A DNA stretch of 64,000 nucleotides from Rhodoligotrophos defluvii (GTDB taxonomy: Bacteria; Pseudomonadota; Alphaproteobacteria; Rhizobiales; Im1), in contig NZ_SZZM01000001.1 in the NCBI RefSeq assembly GCF_005281615.1, positions 1,353,001 through 1,417,000 on the forward strand, in the 5' to 3' direction. The first letter of the stretch is position 1. Every line of letters starts with the position of its first letter. The position numbers and the translations under genes were made by a program. Shown piece after piece: positions 17,603 to 27,719 of the stretch. The notes below the pieces were generated by a model that saw nothing but the letters and a program-made list of their open reading frames with translations, ran no database searches and was not told the DNA's origin.

Positions 17603-18730
17603 TTGCTTCTTTCCGAGACCCAGCAGGCCGTACGTGATGCGGTGCGCGCCTTTGCCCAGGCGGAAATCCGCCCGCGCAGCGCTGCGTTCGAGCGCGCCGG
17701 GGGCTACCCGCCCGAGCTGTTCACGGAACTTGCGGGCCTCGGTCTCATGGGCATGAGCGCGCCGGAGTCGGTCGGCGGCGCCGGGGCTGATTGCGTATCC
17801 TATGCCCTTGCCCTGATCGAGATTGCCGCCGCTGACGGCGCGCTCTCCACCATTCTCTCCGTTCACAACAGCCTGGCCATTTCAGGCCTGTTGAAGGACG
17901 GCACCGAGGCGCAGAAAGAGCGCTTCCTGCCGGAGCTGATCAGCGGCCGTATGATCGGCGCCTTCGCCCTGACCGAAGCGGATGCAGGCTCCGATGCGGC
18001 GGCGATCCGTACCCGGGCAACGCGGGTGGACGGCGGCTGGCGCATCGATGGCGCCAAGCAGTTCATCACCTCTGGCCGCATCGCCGGCGTGACCATGGTC
18101 TTCGCCGTCACCGACCCGGAGGCGGGCAAGCGCGGCATCTCTGCCTTTCTCGTGCCGAGGGATACGCCCGGCTACATCATCGACAAGGTGGAGCACAAGC
18201 TCGGCCAGGGTGCATCCGACACCTGCGCTCTACGCTTCGAGAACATGTTCCTGCCTGACGAGCTGCTTCTCGGCCAGCCGGGGCAGGGCTACCGCATTGC
18301 ATTATCCAACCTCGAGACCGGGCGCATCGGCATCGGCGCCCAGGCCGTGGGCATGGCCCAGGGCGCTCTCGAGACGGCCGTCGATTACGCCCGCGAGCGC
18401 CGGTCCATGGGCAAGCCCATCATAGAGCATCAGGCGGTCGGTTTCAGGCTCGCCGATCTTGCGGCGCGGCTGGAAGCCGCCCGCCAGCTGGTGCTGCACG
18501 CGGCCAGCCTCAAGGACGCGCAGCGCCCCTGCCTGAAGGAAGCCTCCATGGCCAAGCTGGTGGCATCGGAGACTGCCGAGGCCGTGGTTTCCGGCGCCAT
18601 CCAGACCCTGGGCGGCTACGGCTATCTCGAAGAATTTGGCTTGGCCAAGATCTATCGGGACGTCCGTGTCTGCCAGATCTACGAGGGCACATCCGACATC
18701 CAGCGAATGGTCATCGCGCGCTCGCTTTAG
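17603..18730 (+). CDS. Acyl-CoA dehydrogenase (short/medium-chain type)
   Basis: A 375-residue FAD-dependent acyl-CoA dehydrogenase catalysing the first, alpha-beta dehydrogenation step of acyl-CoA oxidation. FAD/substrate motifs [13 protein letters not shown] and [10 protein letters not shown] are present, and the catalytic base is Glu361 in [11 protein letters not shown]. The start is TTG at 17603, 7 bases after GGAG; I see no better ATG. It is first in a five-gene operon with an HSD10-like dehydrogenase, a second acyl-CoA dehydrogenase, a thiolase and a nitronate monooxygenase-like protein, under the divergent TetR. Confidence 0.94.
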   Translation: MLLSETQQAVRDAVRAFAQAEIRPRSAAFERAGGYPPELFTELAGLGLMGMSAPESVGGAGADCVSYALALIEIAAADGALSTILSVHNSLAISGLLKDGTEAQKERFLPELISGRMIGAFALTEADAGSDAAAIRTRATRVDGGWRIDGAKQFITSGRIAGVTMVFAVTDPEAGKRGISAFLVPRDTPGYIIDKVEHKLGQGASDTCALRFENMFLPDELLLGQPGQGYRIALSNLETGRIGIGAQAVGMAQGALETAVDYARERRSMGKPIIEHQAVGFRLADLAARLEAARQLVLHAASLKDAQRPCLKEASMAKLVASETAEAVVSGAIQTLGGYGYLEEFGLAKIYRDVRVCQIYEGTSDIQRMVIARSL

Positions 18731-18777
18731 GGCGGGCCGACTCGCGGCGCAGAGTTTCACGGGGAAAGGAAGACGGA

Positions 18778-19539
18778 ATGCAGATTGAAGGGGTTGCAGC
18801 GATCGTGACCGGAGGGGCCTCCGGGCTTGGCGCCGCCACCGCCGAGCGCCTGGCGCGCCTGGGGGCCAAGGTCACGATCTTCGATCTCAATCAGGATCTC
18901 GGTGAGGGCAAGGCGGCGGAGATCGGCGGCCGGTTCATGGCGGTCAATGTCACCGAAGAGGATGCGGTCTCGGAGGCGATGGCCAAGGCGGAAGGCTTGC
19001 ATGGCAAGGCGCGCATCCTCGTGAACTGCGCCGGCATCGGCCCGCCCCAGAAGACGGTGGGCCGTGAGGGTCAGCCGCATGCCCTTGCCGATTTCCGCAA
19101 AGTGATCGAAATCAACCTGGTCGGCACCTTCAACGTGCTGTCGAAATTTGCGGCGTCCCTGAGCAAGGCCGAACCGCTGGGCGAGGAGCGCGGCGTCATC
19201 GTCAACACCGCTTCCGTTGCCGCTTTCGACGGACAGATCGGCCAGGCCGCCTATTCCGCCTCCAAGGGCGGCATCGTGGGCATGACCCTGCCGGTTGCGC
19301 GCGATCTCGCCCAGTTTGGCATCCGGGTGGTCACCATCGCGCCCGGCCTGTTCATGACGCCATTGCTGGCCACCCTGCCGCCCCAGGCCCAGGAGTCGCT
19401 CGGCAAGCAGGTTCCCTTCCCGAACCGCCTCGGACGGCCGGAGGAATACGCGCAACTGGTGGAGAGCATCGTGACCAATCCCATGCTGAACGGCGAGGTC
19501 ATCCGCCTCGACGGCGCCATCCGGATGGCACCCCGATGA
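18778..19539 (+). CDS. 3-hydroxyacyl-CoA dehydrogenase type 2 (HSD10-like SDR)
   Basis: A 253-residue short-chain dehydrogenase closely resembling type 2 hydroxyacyl-CoA dehydrogenase (HSD17B10), which oxidises 3-hydroxyacyl-CoA including 2-methyl-branched intermediates. The cofactor motif TGGASGLG is at 11-18 and the catalytic residues are Ser146, Tyr159 and Lys163 (YSASK). A good ribosome-binding site (AAAGGAAGA) precedes the ATG. Its stop overlaps the next gene's ATG. It supplies step three of the beta-oxidation spiral of this operon. Confidence 0.94.
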   Translation: MQIEGVAAIVTGGASGLGAATAERLARLGAKVTIFDLNQDLGEGKAAEIGGRFMAVNVTEEDAVSEAMAKAEGLHGKARILVNCAGIGPPQKTVGREGQPHALADFRKVIEINLVGTFNVLSKFAASLSKAEPLGEERGVIVNTASVAAFDGQIGQAAYSASKGGIVGMTLPVARDLAQFGIRVVTIAPGLFMTPLLATLPPQAQESLGKQVPFPNRLGRPEEYAQLVESIVTNPMLNGEVIRLDGAIRMAPR

Positions 19540-20714
19540 GCGGCGTCGGCATAGAGAAGGCGGCGGAAATCGCCGCGCGGGTAGAGGACTTCGTTCGCAA
19601 CGTGGTCATCCCCTACGAGAAGGACCCGCGGCGCGACAACCATGGTGGGCCGCTGGACGAACTCGTGTTCGAGATGCGCGAGAAGGCGCGGGCCGCAGGG
19701 GTGCTCACCCCGCACATCCTGGCCGATGGCAGCCATCTCTCCCAGCGCGAGACGGCCATGGTGCTGAAGAAGTCGGGCCTGTCGCCGCTCGGCCCGCTCG
19801 CCTGCAACACCAACGCGCCCGACGAAGGCAACATGTACCTCCTGGGCAAGGTCGGCAGCCCGGAGATCAAGGAGCGGTTTCTCAAGCCGCTGGTCGAGGG
19901 CCGCGCCCGCTCCGCCTTCTTCATGACCGAGCCGGCCTCGGAAAACGGTGCGGGCTCCGACCCCTCCATGATGAAGACCACCTGCGTGCCCGACGGCAAC
20001 CATTGGGTGATCAATGGCCGCAAGGCCTTCATCACCGGGGCGCAAGGCGCGAAGATCGGCATCGTCATGGCCAAGTCTCAGGACGGCGCTTGCATGTTCC
20101 TGGTCGATCTGCCCGACCCCGCCATCAAGATTGAGCGGGTGCCCAACACCATCGACAGCTCCATGCCTGGTGGTCATGCCGTCGTCACCATCGACAACCT
20201 GCGCGTTCCCGCCGACCAGATGCTGGGCAACAGCGGCGAAGGCTTCAAATATGCCCAGGTCCGCCTGAGCCCGGCCCGCTTGTCCCATTGCATGCGCTGG
20301 CACGGCGCCGTCACCCGCGCTCACGAGATCGCCACCGCCTATGCGGTGAAGCGCCAGGCCTTCGGCAAAGTGCTCATCGACCACGAGGGCGTGGGCTTCA
20401 TGCTGGCCGACAACCTCATCGACCTGAAGCAGGCCGAGCTGATGATCGACTGGTGCGCCGACGTGCTCGATACCGGCTCGCTCGGCACCGCCGAAAGCTC
20501 CATGGCCAAGGTCGCGGTCTCCGAGGCGCTGTTCCGGGTGGCCGACCGCTGCATCCAGGTGATGGGTGGCTCCGGCGTCACCGAGGACACCATCGTCGAG
20601 CAGGTGTTCCGCGAGATCCGCGCCTTCCGCATCTATGACGGCCCGACCGAGGTGCATAAATGGTCGCTGGCCAAGAAGATCAAGCGCGAGGCAATCCAGG
20701 CGAGCCAGCACTGA
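19536..20714 (+). CDS. Acyl-CoA dehydrogenase (ACAD10/11-like)
   Basis: A 392-residue acyl-CoA dehydrogenase of the ACAD10/11 branch. The FAD motif is [17 protein letters not shown], and the C-terminal [17 protein letters not shown] has Asp where short-chain enzymes have the catalytic Glu, as is usual in this branch. Such enzymes act on long, branched or hydroxylated acyl-CoAs. It starts within the stop codon of the HSD10 gene. Two different acyl-CoA dehydrogenases in one operon suggest a branched or modified substrate. Confidence 0.93.
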   Translation: MSGVGIEKAAEIAARVEDFVRNVVIPYEKDPRRDNHGGPLDELVFEMREKARAAGVLTPHILADGSHLSQRETAMVLKKSGLSPLGPLACNTNAPDEGNMYLLGKVGSPEIKERFLKPLVEGRARSAFFMTEPASENGAGSDPSMMKTTCVPDGNHWVINGRKAFITGAQGAKIGIVMAKSQDGACMFLVDLPDPAIKIERVPNTIDSSMPGGHAVVTIDNLRVPADQMLGNSGEGFKYAQVRLSPARLSHCMRWHGAVTRAHEIATAYAVKRQAFGKVLIDHEGVGFMLADNLIDLKQAELMIDWCADVLDTGSLGTAESSMAKVAVSEALFRVADRCIQVMGGSGVTEDTIVEQVFREIRAFRIYDGPTEVHKWSLAKKIKREAIQASQH

Positions 20715-20744
20715 CCCACATCCGCCTCAGGGAGAACGAGACAA

Positions 20745-22923
<2,179 letters not shown>

Positions 22924-23001
22924 GCGAGCGAAAAACAAAGGTCTTTCCAATCTGTCACGCACGGCCTTGAGCCGTGAATCCTGGGCCGCTCGGCACGCCC
23001 T

Positions 23002-23214
23002 TCAGCCCGTCGACCCCATATTGGCATCGTCCTCGCTGCCGATAGGAGGCAGCGCGCCGGTGCCCGGTGTCGCATCGGGATTCATCAGCCGCGGATCGGC
23101 ATGGGGGCCAGCGGGCGGCATTCTGCCCCGATCCTTCTTTCCGGTCTTGCCGGGCTGCGGCGCGCCCTGCTGCATGGCCTGAGCGACGCCTATAGGCTTG
23201 TTCTTCTTCTTCAT
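23002..23214 (-). CDS. Small hydrophilic protein of unknown function
   Basis: A 70-residue protein beginning MKKKNKPIGVAQAMQQG, rich in Lys, Gly and Pro, with no hydrophobic segment or cysteine. The ATG at 23214 follows GGGAGAGT. It lies 20 bases downstream of the Zn alcohol dehydrogenase on the same strand, so it is probably the third gene of the SRPBCC-ADH unit. It is likely disordered. I do not recognise a family. Confidence 0.65.
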   Translation of the reverse strand: MKKKNKPIGVAQAMQQGAPQPGKTGKKDRGRMPPAGPHADPRLMNPDATPGTGALPPIGSEDDANMGSTG

Positions 23215-23234
23215 GATACTCTCCCGGAGGGGAC

Positions 23235-24404
23235 TTACGGGACGAACACTGCCCGCACACACCCGTCCTGCTTATGCTTGAACATTGCATAGCCGCGCGG
23301 CGCCTCCTCGAGCGGGAAGCGATGGGTGGCGAGGAAGGACGGGTCGAGCTCACCCTTCTCCACATGCGCGAACAGGCGCTTCATATAAGCTTGCCCGTTC
23401 TGCTGCGAGGCGCGCACGGTGAGCCCCTTGTTCATGATCATGCCGAGCGGGAACTTGTCCATGATGCCATAGACGCCGAGCACGGTCAGGGTGCCGCCCT
23501 TGCGGCAGGCCTGAATGGCCTCGCGCAGCGCCTGCCCGCGGTCGCTGTGCATGTACATGAACTGCTTGGCGCGGTCATAGGCATATTGCAGGCCCGTGCC
23601 GTGCGCCTCCATGCCCACCGCATCGATGCAAGCATCGGGGCCGCGGCCGCCGGTCATCTCCCTCAGCATCTCGGGAACACTCGCCACGGCCGTATAGTCG
23701 ATCGTCTCGGCGCCCACGTGCTGGCGCGCCATCTGCAGCCGCTCCGGGAATCGGTCGATGGCGATCACCCGTTCCGCACCCATGAGAAACGCGCTTTGCT
23801 GCGCCATTAGCCCGACGCCACCGCAACCCCACACCGCCACCGTGTCCCCCGGCCGGATATTGGAGAGGTCGGCGCCCATATAGCCGGTGGGCGCCGCATC
23901 CGAAAGGAACAGCGCCTGCTCGTCTGTCAGCGCCTCCGAGACCTGGAAGCAGTTCTGGTCGGCAAAGGGCACGCGGATATACTCCGCATGCGACCCGGCA
24001 TAGCCGCCGAACACATGGGTATAGCCGTAGATCCCCGCCGTCGTGCATCCCAGAAGGGGTTCCTGCAGCTCGGGCTTCGGATGGGTGTTGTCGCACAGCG
24101 AATGCAGATCGTGCTTGCAATACCAGCATTGGCCACAGGTGACGAAGGAAGGCACCACCACCCGGTCGCCTTTCTTCACCTTGCTCACCTCGCGGCCGAC
24201 ATCCTCGACCACGCCCATGAACTCGTGGCCGATCACGTCACCTTCCTTCATGCCCGGCAGATAGCCATCAATGAAGTGCAGGTCGGAGCCGCAGGTGGTC
24301 GACATGGTCACCCGCAGAATGCAGTCATGCGGATTGACGATCTCGGGATCCTTGACGGTTTCGACACGAAGATCGTTGACGCCGTTCCAGCAGAGCGCGC
24401 GCAT
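23235..24404 (-). CDS. Zinc-dependent alcohol dehydrogenase (glutathione-independent formaldehyde dehydrogenase-like)
   Basis: A 389-residue medium-chain dehydrogenase. The catalytic zinc ligands sit in TTCGSDLH and GHEFMGVVEDVG; the structural zinc site is FVTCGQCWYCKHDLHSLCD; the NAD site is VWGCGGVGLMAQQ. The overall pattern matches glutathione-independent formaldehyde dehydrogenase/FdhA-like enzymes common in stress clusters. AGGAAAAG precedes the ATG. It follows the SRPBCC gene by 13 bases and is probably transcribed from the same candidate stress promoter. Confidence 0.92.
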   Translation of the reverse strand: MRALCWNGVNDLRVETVKDPEIVNPHDCILRVTMSTTCGSDLHFIDGYLPGMKEGDVIGHEFMGVVEDVGREVSKVKKGDRVVVPSFVTCGQCWYCKHDLHSLCDNTHPKPELQEPLLGCTTAGIYGYTHVFGGYAGSHAEYIRVPFADQNCFQVSEALTDEQALFLSDAAPTGYMGADLSNIRPGDTVAVWGCGGVGLMAQQSAFLMGAERVIAIDRFPERLQMARQHVGAETIDYTAVASVPEMLREMTGGRGPDACIDAVGMEAHGTGLQYAYDRAKQFMYMHSDRGQALREAIQACRKGGTLTVLGVYGIMDKFPLGMIMNKGLTVRASQQNGQAYMKRLFAHVEKGELDPSFLATHRFPLEEAPRGYAMFKHKQDGCVRAVFVP

Positions 24405-24417
24405 GGTGACTTTTCCT

Positions 24418-25122
24418 TCAGACGGTATTGCTGCGGGCAGCGGGCTGCCTTTCGGTGGTTGGAACCTCGCCAGTCTGCACCAGGCTCTTGAAGTAATGCA
24501 GCGCCTTGCCGGCCAGCGCCGAGGGCACCAGGCTGTCGAACATTCTCATGGCGCCGCGGCCGAGCGTTCCGCCCGGCGGATCGAACCGGGCGCGGAGAGT
24601 GACCACCGTGCCGCGGTTGCCGGTCGCCGGATGGAGTGACACCGACGCCTCGCTGACCCAGGCCGCGCCGCCTTCCGCCGGCTGCCAACGGAGAAATTCG
24701 TGCGGCCGCTCCTCGACCAGGCGCATTTCCCATTCGGCGCTAAGGCCCGGGCCTGCATCAATAGCCCATGTGGTGCTGCCGTCACCCGAAGGCCTGACAT
24801 CGCCGAAGGGTGCGAACACCTTGGCCACCGTTTCCGGGTCACGCCACCGGCGGTAGAGTTCCTCTCTCGGCACGTCCTCGATGGTGATGGATTTCTCCAG
24901 TTCGGGCTGCGGCGAGAAGTCGGACACTCCGCCGGCGCGGTGCTCTCTGCCTCGGCGCGAGGCGATCAGGCCGAGCGCCACCGCACCGCCCGCCACGGCC
25001 AAGGCCACGCCCACCGCCGAGCGCGTTCCCGAAAACCCGCGCCCGTGCCGTCGGTAGGGCGGCTCTCCATGTGGCCGTTGTCCGCCGTGGCGGGATGGGA
25101 ATTCCTCGTGATGCTGGGTCAT
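24418..25122 (-). CDS. SRPBCC-family (polyketide cyclase/dehydrase-like) membrane-anchored protein
   Basis: A 234-residue protein. One N-terminal transmembrane segment (SAVGVALAVAGGAVALGLI at about 35-53) is followed by an SRPBCC/START-like domain (ITIEDVPREELYRRWRDP, FAPFGDVRPSGDGSTTW, VTLRARFDPPGGTLG) of the group typified by coenzyme Q-binding and YndB-like proteins. GAGGTG precedes the ATG at 25122. It is the first gene of the unit with ADH and the 70-aa protein, and a GGAAC-N17-TGTT motif lies upstream. A role in membrane lipid or quinone handling under stress is inference. Confidence 0.86.
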   Translation of the reverse strand: MTQHHEEFPSRHGGQRPHGEPPYRRHGRGFSGTRSAVGVALAVAGGAVALGLIASRRGREHRAGGVSDFSPQPELEKSITIEDVPREELYRRWRDPETVAKVFAPFGDVRPSGDGSTTWAIDAGPGLSAEWEMRLVEERPHEFLRWQPAEGGAAWVSEASVSLHPATGNRGTVVTLRARFDPPGGTLGRGAMRMFDSLVPSALAGKALHYFKSLVQTGEVPTTERQPAARSNTV

Positions 25123-25212
25123 GAAGCACCTCGTTGGGCCGCATCGGCCGGTAAATCCCTGGTGAGGTTGCATGGGGGCGTGCTCGTAGGCCCGCCTGCC
25201 CCGTTTCATGCG

Positions 25213-25238
25213 AACATCAAACACCCCGCCAAGGTTCC
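25213..25238 (-). promoter_or_regulatory. Candidate EcfG-type promoter for the SRPBCC-ADH operon
   Basis: On the minus strand GGAAC is followed by 17 bases and TGTT, one mismatch from the alphaproteobacterial general-stress sigma consensus GGAAC-N16/17-CGTT. It lies about 90 bases upstream of the SRPBCC start. Confidence 0.5.
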
Positions 25239-25249
25239 CAGTTCGGCCA

Positions 25250-25275
25250 GGAACCGGCACGCCTCCGCCCGCATT
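25250..25275 (+). promoter_or_regulatory. Candidate EcfG-type promoter for the DUF3072 gene
   Basis: GGAAC, 17 bases, then CATT, one mismatch from GGAAC-N16/17-CGTT, ending 31 bases before the DUF3072 start. It is back to back with the minus-strand candidate 11 bases away, so both neighbours could be general-stress genes. Confidence 0.45.
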
Positions 25276-25306
25276 GTCCTGCGGCAAGGACGCTGACGAG
25301 GTTGCC

Positions 25307-25522
25307 ATGTCGGACGAGAACCCGAAGACGACCCCCTCCTCCAATATGGAGAAGGACCCGAATGACTGGGTCAGCGGCGACGAGCCGATGACCGGCGCGC
25401 AGGCATCCTACCTGAAGACGCTGTCGGAGCAGGCCCATGATCCCGATGCCTTCGCCGAAGACCTCACCAAGGCTGAGGCGTCGCGGCGCATCGACGCGCT
25501 CAAGGCCAAGCTGAAGCTGTAG
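25307..25522 (+). CDS. DUF3072 domain-containing small protein
   Basis: A 71-residue acidic protein. NDWVSGDEPMTGAQASYLKT followed by a helical C-terminus with KAEASRRIDALKAKL is the DUF3072 pattern, a family found near stress and repair genes. The ATG at 25307 follows GACGAGG. It reads away from the SRPBCC operon and is followed by the second palindromic repeat. No biochemical function is known to me. Confidence 0.82.
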   Translation: MSDENPKTTPSSNMEKDPNDWVSGDEPMTGAQASYLKTLSEQAHDPDAFAEDLTKAEASRRIDALKAKLKL

Positions 25523-25527
25523 GCCTG

Positions 25528-25634
25528 CTAGAGCATTTGCGGAGCGAACGTGGATACCGGTTCGCGTGACGAAAGTGCGATCAAGGAAGAACTTAGAGCG
25601 GATCCGCGATTCAAGGAAAGCGGAAACGATCTAG
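25528..25634. repeat. Palindromic extragenic repeat, copy 2
   Basis: A 107-bp element starting and ending with CTAG. Its first half matches the copy at 16811-16877 and keeps the hairpin with a shifted stem (GCGAAC / GTTCGC around GTGGATACCG). The second half (TTAGAGCGGATCCGCGATTC onward) is an added module. It separates convergent genes, and its terminal CTAG gives the stop codon of the flavoprotein. Confidence 0.83.
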
Positions 25635-26941
25635 CCCGCCAAGCGGTCGATATGGTCCCGCAGCTTGTACCAGGCGAGCATGCCCGGCAGGAACCACGGG
25701 CGCCCATCATAGAGCGGGATCGTGGGGAAGGGCAGGCCAGTGAAGGCGCTCTGCTCGTTCGGGCCGCCTATCATATTGCGGGCCGCCTGATAACCGAGCC
25801 AGCTCTGCATGGCGACGCCGCTGCCTTGGCAGCCAAGAGCATAATGCATGCCTTGATGCTGGCCGAGATGGGGGATGAAGTCGAAAGTGAAGGCGACGTT
25901 TCCGGTCCAGCTGTGGGTGATCCGGACATCCTGCAGTTGCGGCCAGACACGGCACATCATCGCATGCAGCCGGCGTCCGCTCTCGCGCGGGTCCATGGCC
26001 GCGGTGCCGACCCGCCCGCCCCATAGCACACGCCGTCCATCCGGCGACAGGCGGAAATAGCTAAGCACACGCCGTGAATCCGCCAGCACCCGGCCGCGGG
26101 GCACCAGGTCGCGGGTAAGCGCGTCCGGCAACGGCTCGGTCGCGATGAGGAAGCTCGCGACCGGAACCACGCGCCGCCTGAGCCACGGTGTCGCCGGCCC
26201 GGTATAGGCATTGGTGCCGATCATCACCTCTTCGCACGCGATCGCCCCCCGCTCCGTCTCGACTTGCCAACGGCCGCCGTTCCGTTGCAGCCGCGTCACT
26301 CGCGTCTTGCCGAACAGCATCGCGCCCGCCCGCTCCGCCGCCTGTGCCAGACCGCGCACGTATTTGGCTGGATGCAGGCCCGCCGCTGCCTCCACCAGCT
26401 GGCCGCCGCGATAGTGGTCGCTGCCGATCTCTTCCCGCTGGCGTTCCGGCGGCACCATATAGGCGGGTGCGCCCGTCAGCTCCGCAATCCTGTCGACCTT
26501 GGCTGCAAGCTCGTCGTAATGCTTGCGTGAATAGGCGCAGACGAACCGGCCCGTCCGCTGGAAATCGCAGTCTATGCCCTCCCGCCCGATCAAGTCCTCG
26601 ATGAAAGGCAGCGTGCCGATGGCCTCCCGAACAAGCCGGTCGGCGCGTTCCGCTCCAAGCTGGCCGGACATATCCGCGAGCGCCAGCTTGAGGCCGCCGT
26701 TGACCAGCCCGCCATTGCGGGAGCTCGCGTTGAACCCGATCGCGTCGGCGTCCAGCACCGTAACGCTCGTTCCCCTCCGGGCAAGCTCCAGGGCGCAGGA
26801 CAGGCCGGTATAGCCGCCGCCGACCACCACAACGTCGCTGCGCTGGGGAAGCTCGCCCGGGGACGGACTTGCAGGTTCAGCCGCCTCCCACCAGTATGGA
26901 CGCCCCTTGAAATCCGGCGCGAACAAGCTCTCGAAGCTCAT
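25631..26941 (-). CDS. FAD-dependent oxidoreductase (DAO family, gamma-glutamylputrescine oxidase-like)
   Basis: A 436-residue DAO-fold flavoprotein. The dinucleotide-binding motif VVVVGGGYTGLSCALELARR lies at about 37-56, with an N-terminal YWWEAAEP and GFNASSRNGGLVNGG loop typical of PuuB-like amine oxidases, and a C-terminal FAD segment GMHYALGCQGSGVAMQSWLG. It probably oxidises a secondary or polyamine-derived amine. It follows the sirtuin gene by 3 bases in one operon with a class V aminotransferase upstream. The substrate is inferred only from fold similarity. Confidence 0.9.
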   Translation of the reverse strand: MSFESLFAPDFKGRPYWWEAAEPASPSPGELPQRSDVVVVGGGYTGLSCALELARRGTSVTVLDADAIGFNASSRNGGLVNGGLKLALADMSGQLGAERADRLVREAIGTLPFIEDLIGREGIDCDFQRTGRFVCAYSRKHYDELAAKVDRIAELTGAPAYMVPPERQREEIGSDHYRGGQLVEAAAGLHPAKYVRGLAQAAERAGAMLFGKTRVTRLQRNGGRWQVETERGAIACEEVMIGTNAYTGPATPWLRRRVVPVASFLIATEPLPDALTRDLVPRGRVLADSRRVLSYFRLSPDGRRVLWGGRVGTAAMDPRESGRRLHAMMCRVWPQLQDVRITHSWTGNVAFTFDFIPHLGQHQGMHYALGCQGSGVAMQSWLGYQAARNMIGGPNEQSAFTGLPFPTIPLYDGRPWFLPGMLAWYKLRDHIDRLAG

Positions 26942-26944
26942 TGC

Positions 26945-27673
26945 CTACTCCCGAACCGCTCGCTCGGTCCCGCCCAGCATGTCCTCCACCCAGGCCGGCA
27001 CCGTCTCGCTGGCCGGCCCGTACCGCCGGTCATCGAACAGATAGGCGCCATCCGAGGGCTCGAGATTGATTTCGCAGGTGCGGATGCCACGGGCGCGGGC
27101 CTCGGCAACGAAGCCCGCCGCCGGGTAAACCGTGCCGGACGTGCCGATCGCCACGAACAGATCCGCATCATCGAGCGCACGACTGATGGTGTCGAGCTCG
27201 AACGGCATTTCGCCGAACCAGACCACATGCGGCCGCAGCCGGCCGGTTTCGCCGCAGGTGCCGCAGCGATCTGCACGCCCGAGATCATTGCGCCACTCAG
27301 CCACGCCCTCGCAGGCGGCGCAGCGTGCCTTGAGCAGCTCCCCATGCATATGCACGACTGCTTGCGACCCTGCGCGCTCGTGCAGGTCGTCGATGTTCTG
27401 GGTGACCAGGGTCATGTGCCCGCCTTGTTCGGCCAGGCCGGCCTCCAGCCTGGCCAGGGCATGGTGCGCTGCATTGGGCTGGGCGGAAAGCAGGTTCTTG
27501 CGGCGCGCGTTGTAGAACGCGTGCACCTCGTCCGGATTACGCGCAAAGCCCTCGGGCGTGGCGAGCTTCATCGGGTCGAAGCGCGCCCAGATGCCCGTGC
27601 CCGCCTTGTCGCGGAACGTGCCGAGCCCGCTTTCAGCGGAAATACCTGCCCCGGTCAGGACGAATATCCTCAT
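26945..27673 (-). CDS. cobB: NAD-dependent protein deacylase (sirtuin, CobB type)
   Basis: A 242-residue sirtuin. The NAD loop is TGAGISAESGLGTFRD at 7-22, the core TQNIDDLHERAG is at 91-102, the catalytic base is His110 (HMHGEL) and four zinc cysteines are 118, 121, 137 and 140. Tyr54 and Arg57 (FYNARR) form the YxxR pair associated with desuccinylase activity, so it may remove acetyl and succinyl groups from lysine. It lies between aminotransferase and amine oxidase genes. The upstream operon encodes an AMP-forming acyl-CoA synthetase, an enzyme class often regulated by lysine acylation. Confidence 0.94.
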   Translation of the reverse strand: MRIFVLTGAGISAESGLGTFRDKAGTGIWARFDPMKLATPEGFARNPDEVHAFYNARRKNLLSAQPNAAHHALARLEAGLAEQGGHMTLVTQNIDDLHERAGSQAVVHMHGELLKARCAACEGVAEWRNDLGRADRCGTCGETGRLRPHVVWFGEMPFELDTISRALDDADLFVAIGTSGTVYPAAGFVAEARARGIRTCEINLEPSDGAYLFDDRRYGPASETVPAWVEDMLGGTERAVRE

Positions 27674-27719
27674 AGGGCTGATTTATCATGCAATGCCGAG
27701 GATTCACACCCAGCGCAGG

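Noticed and set aside
22960-22976. 6-bp hairpin after the nitronate monooxygenase-like gene
   Set aside because: Stem too short and no T-run to call a terminator with confidence.
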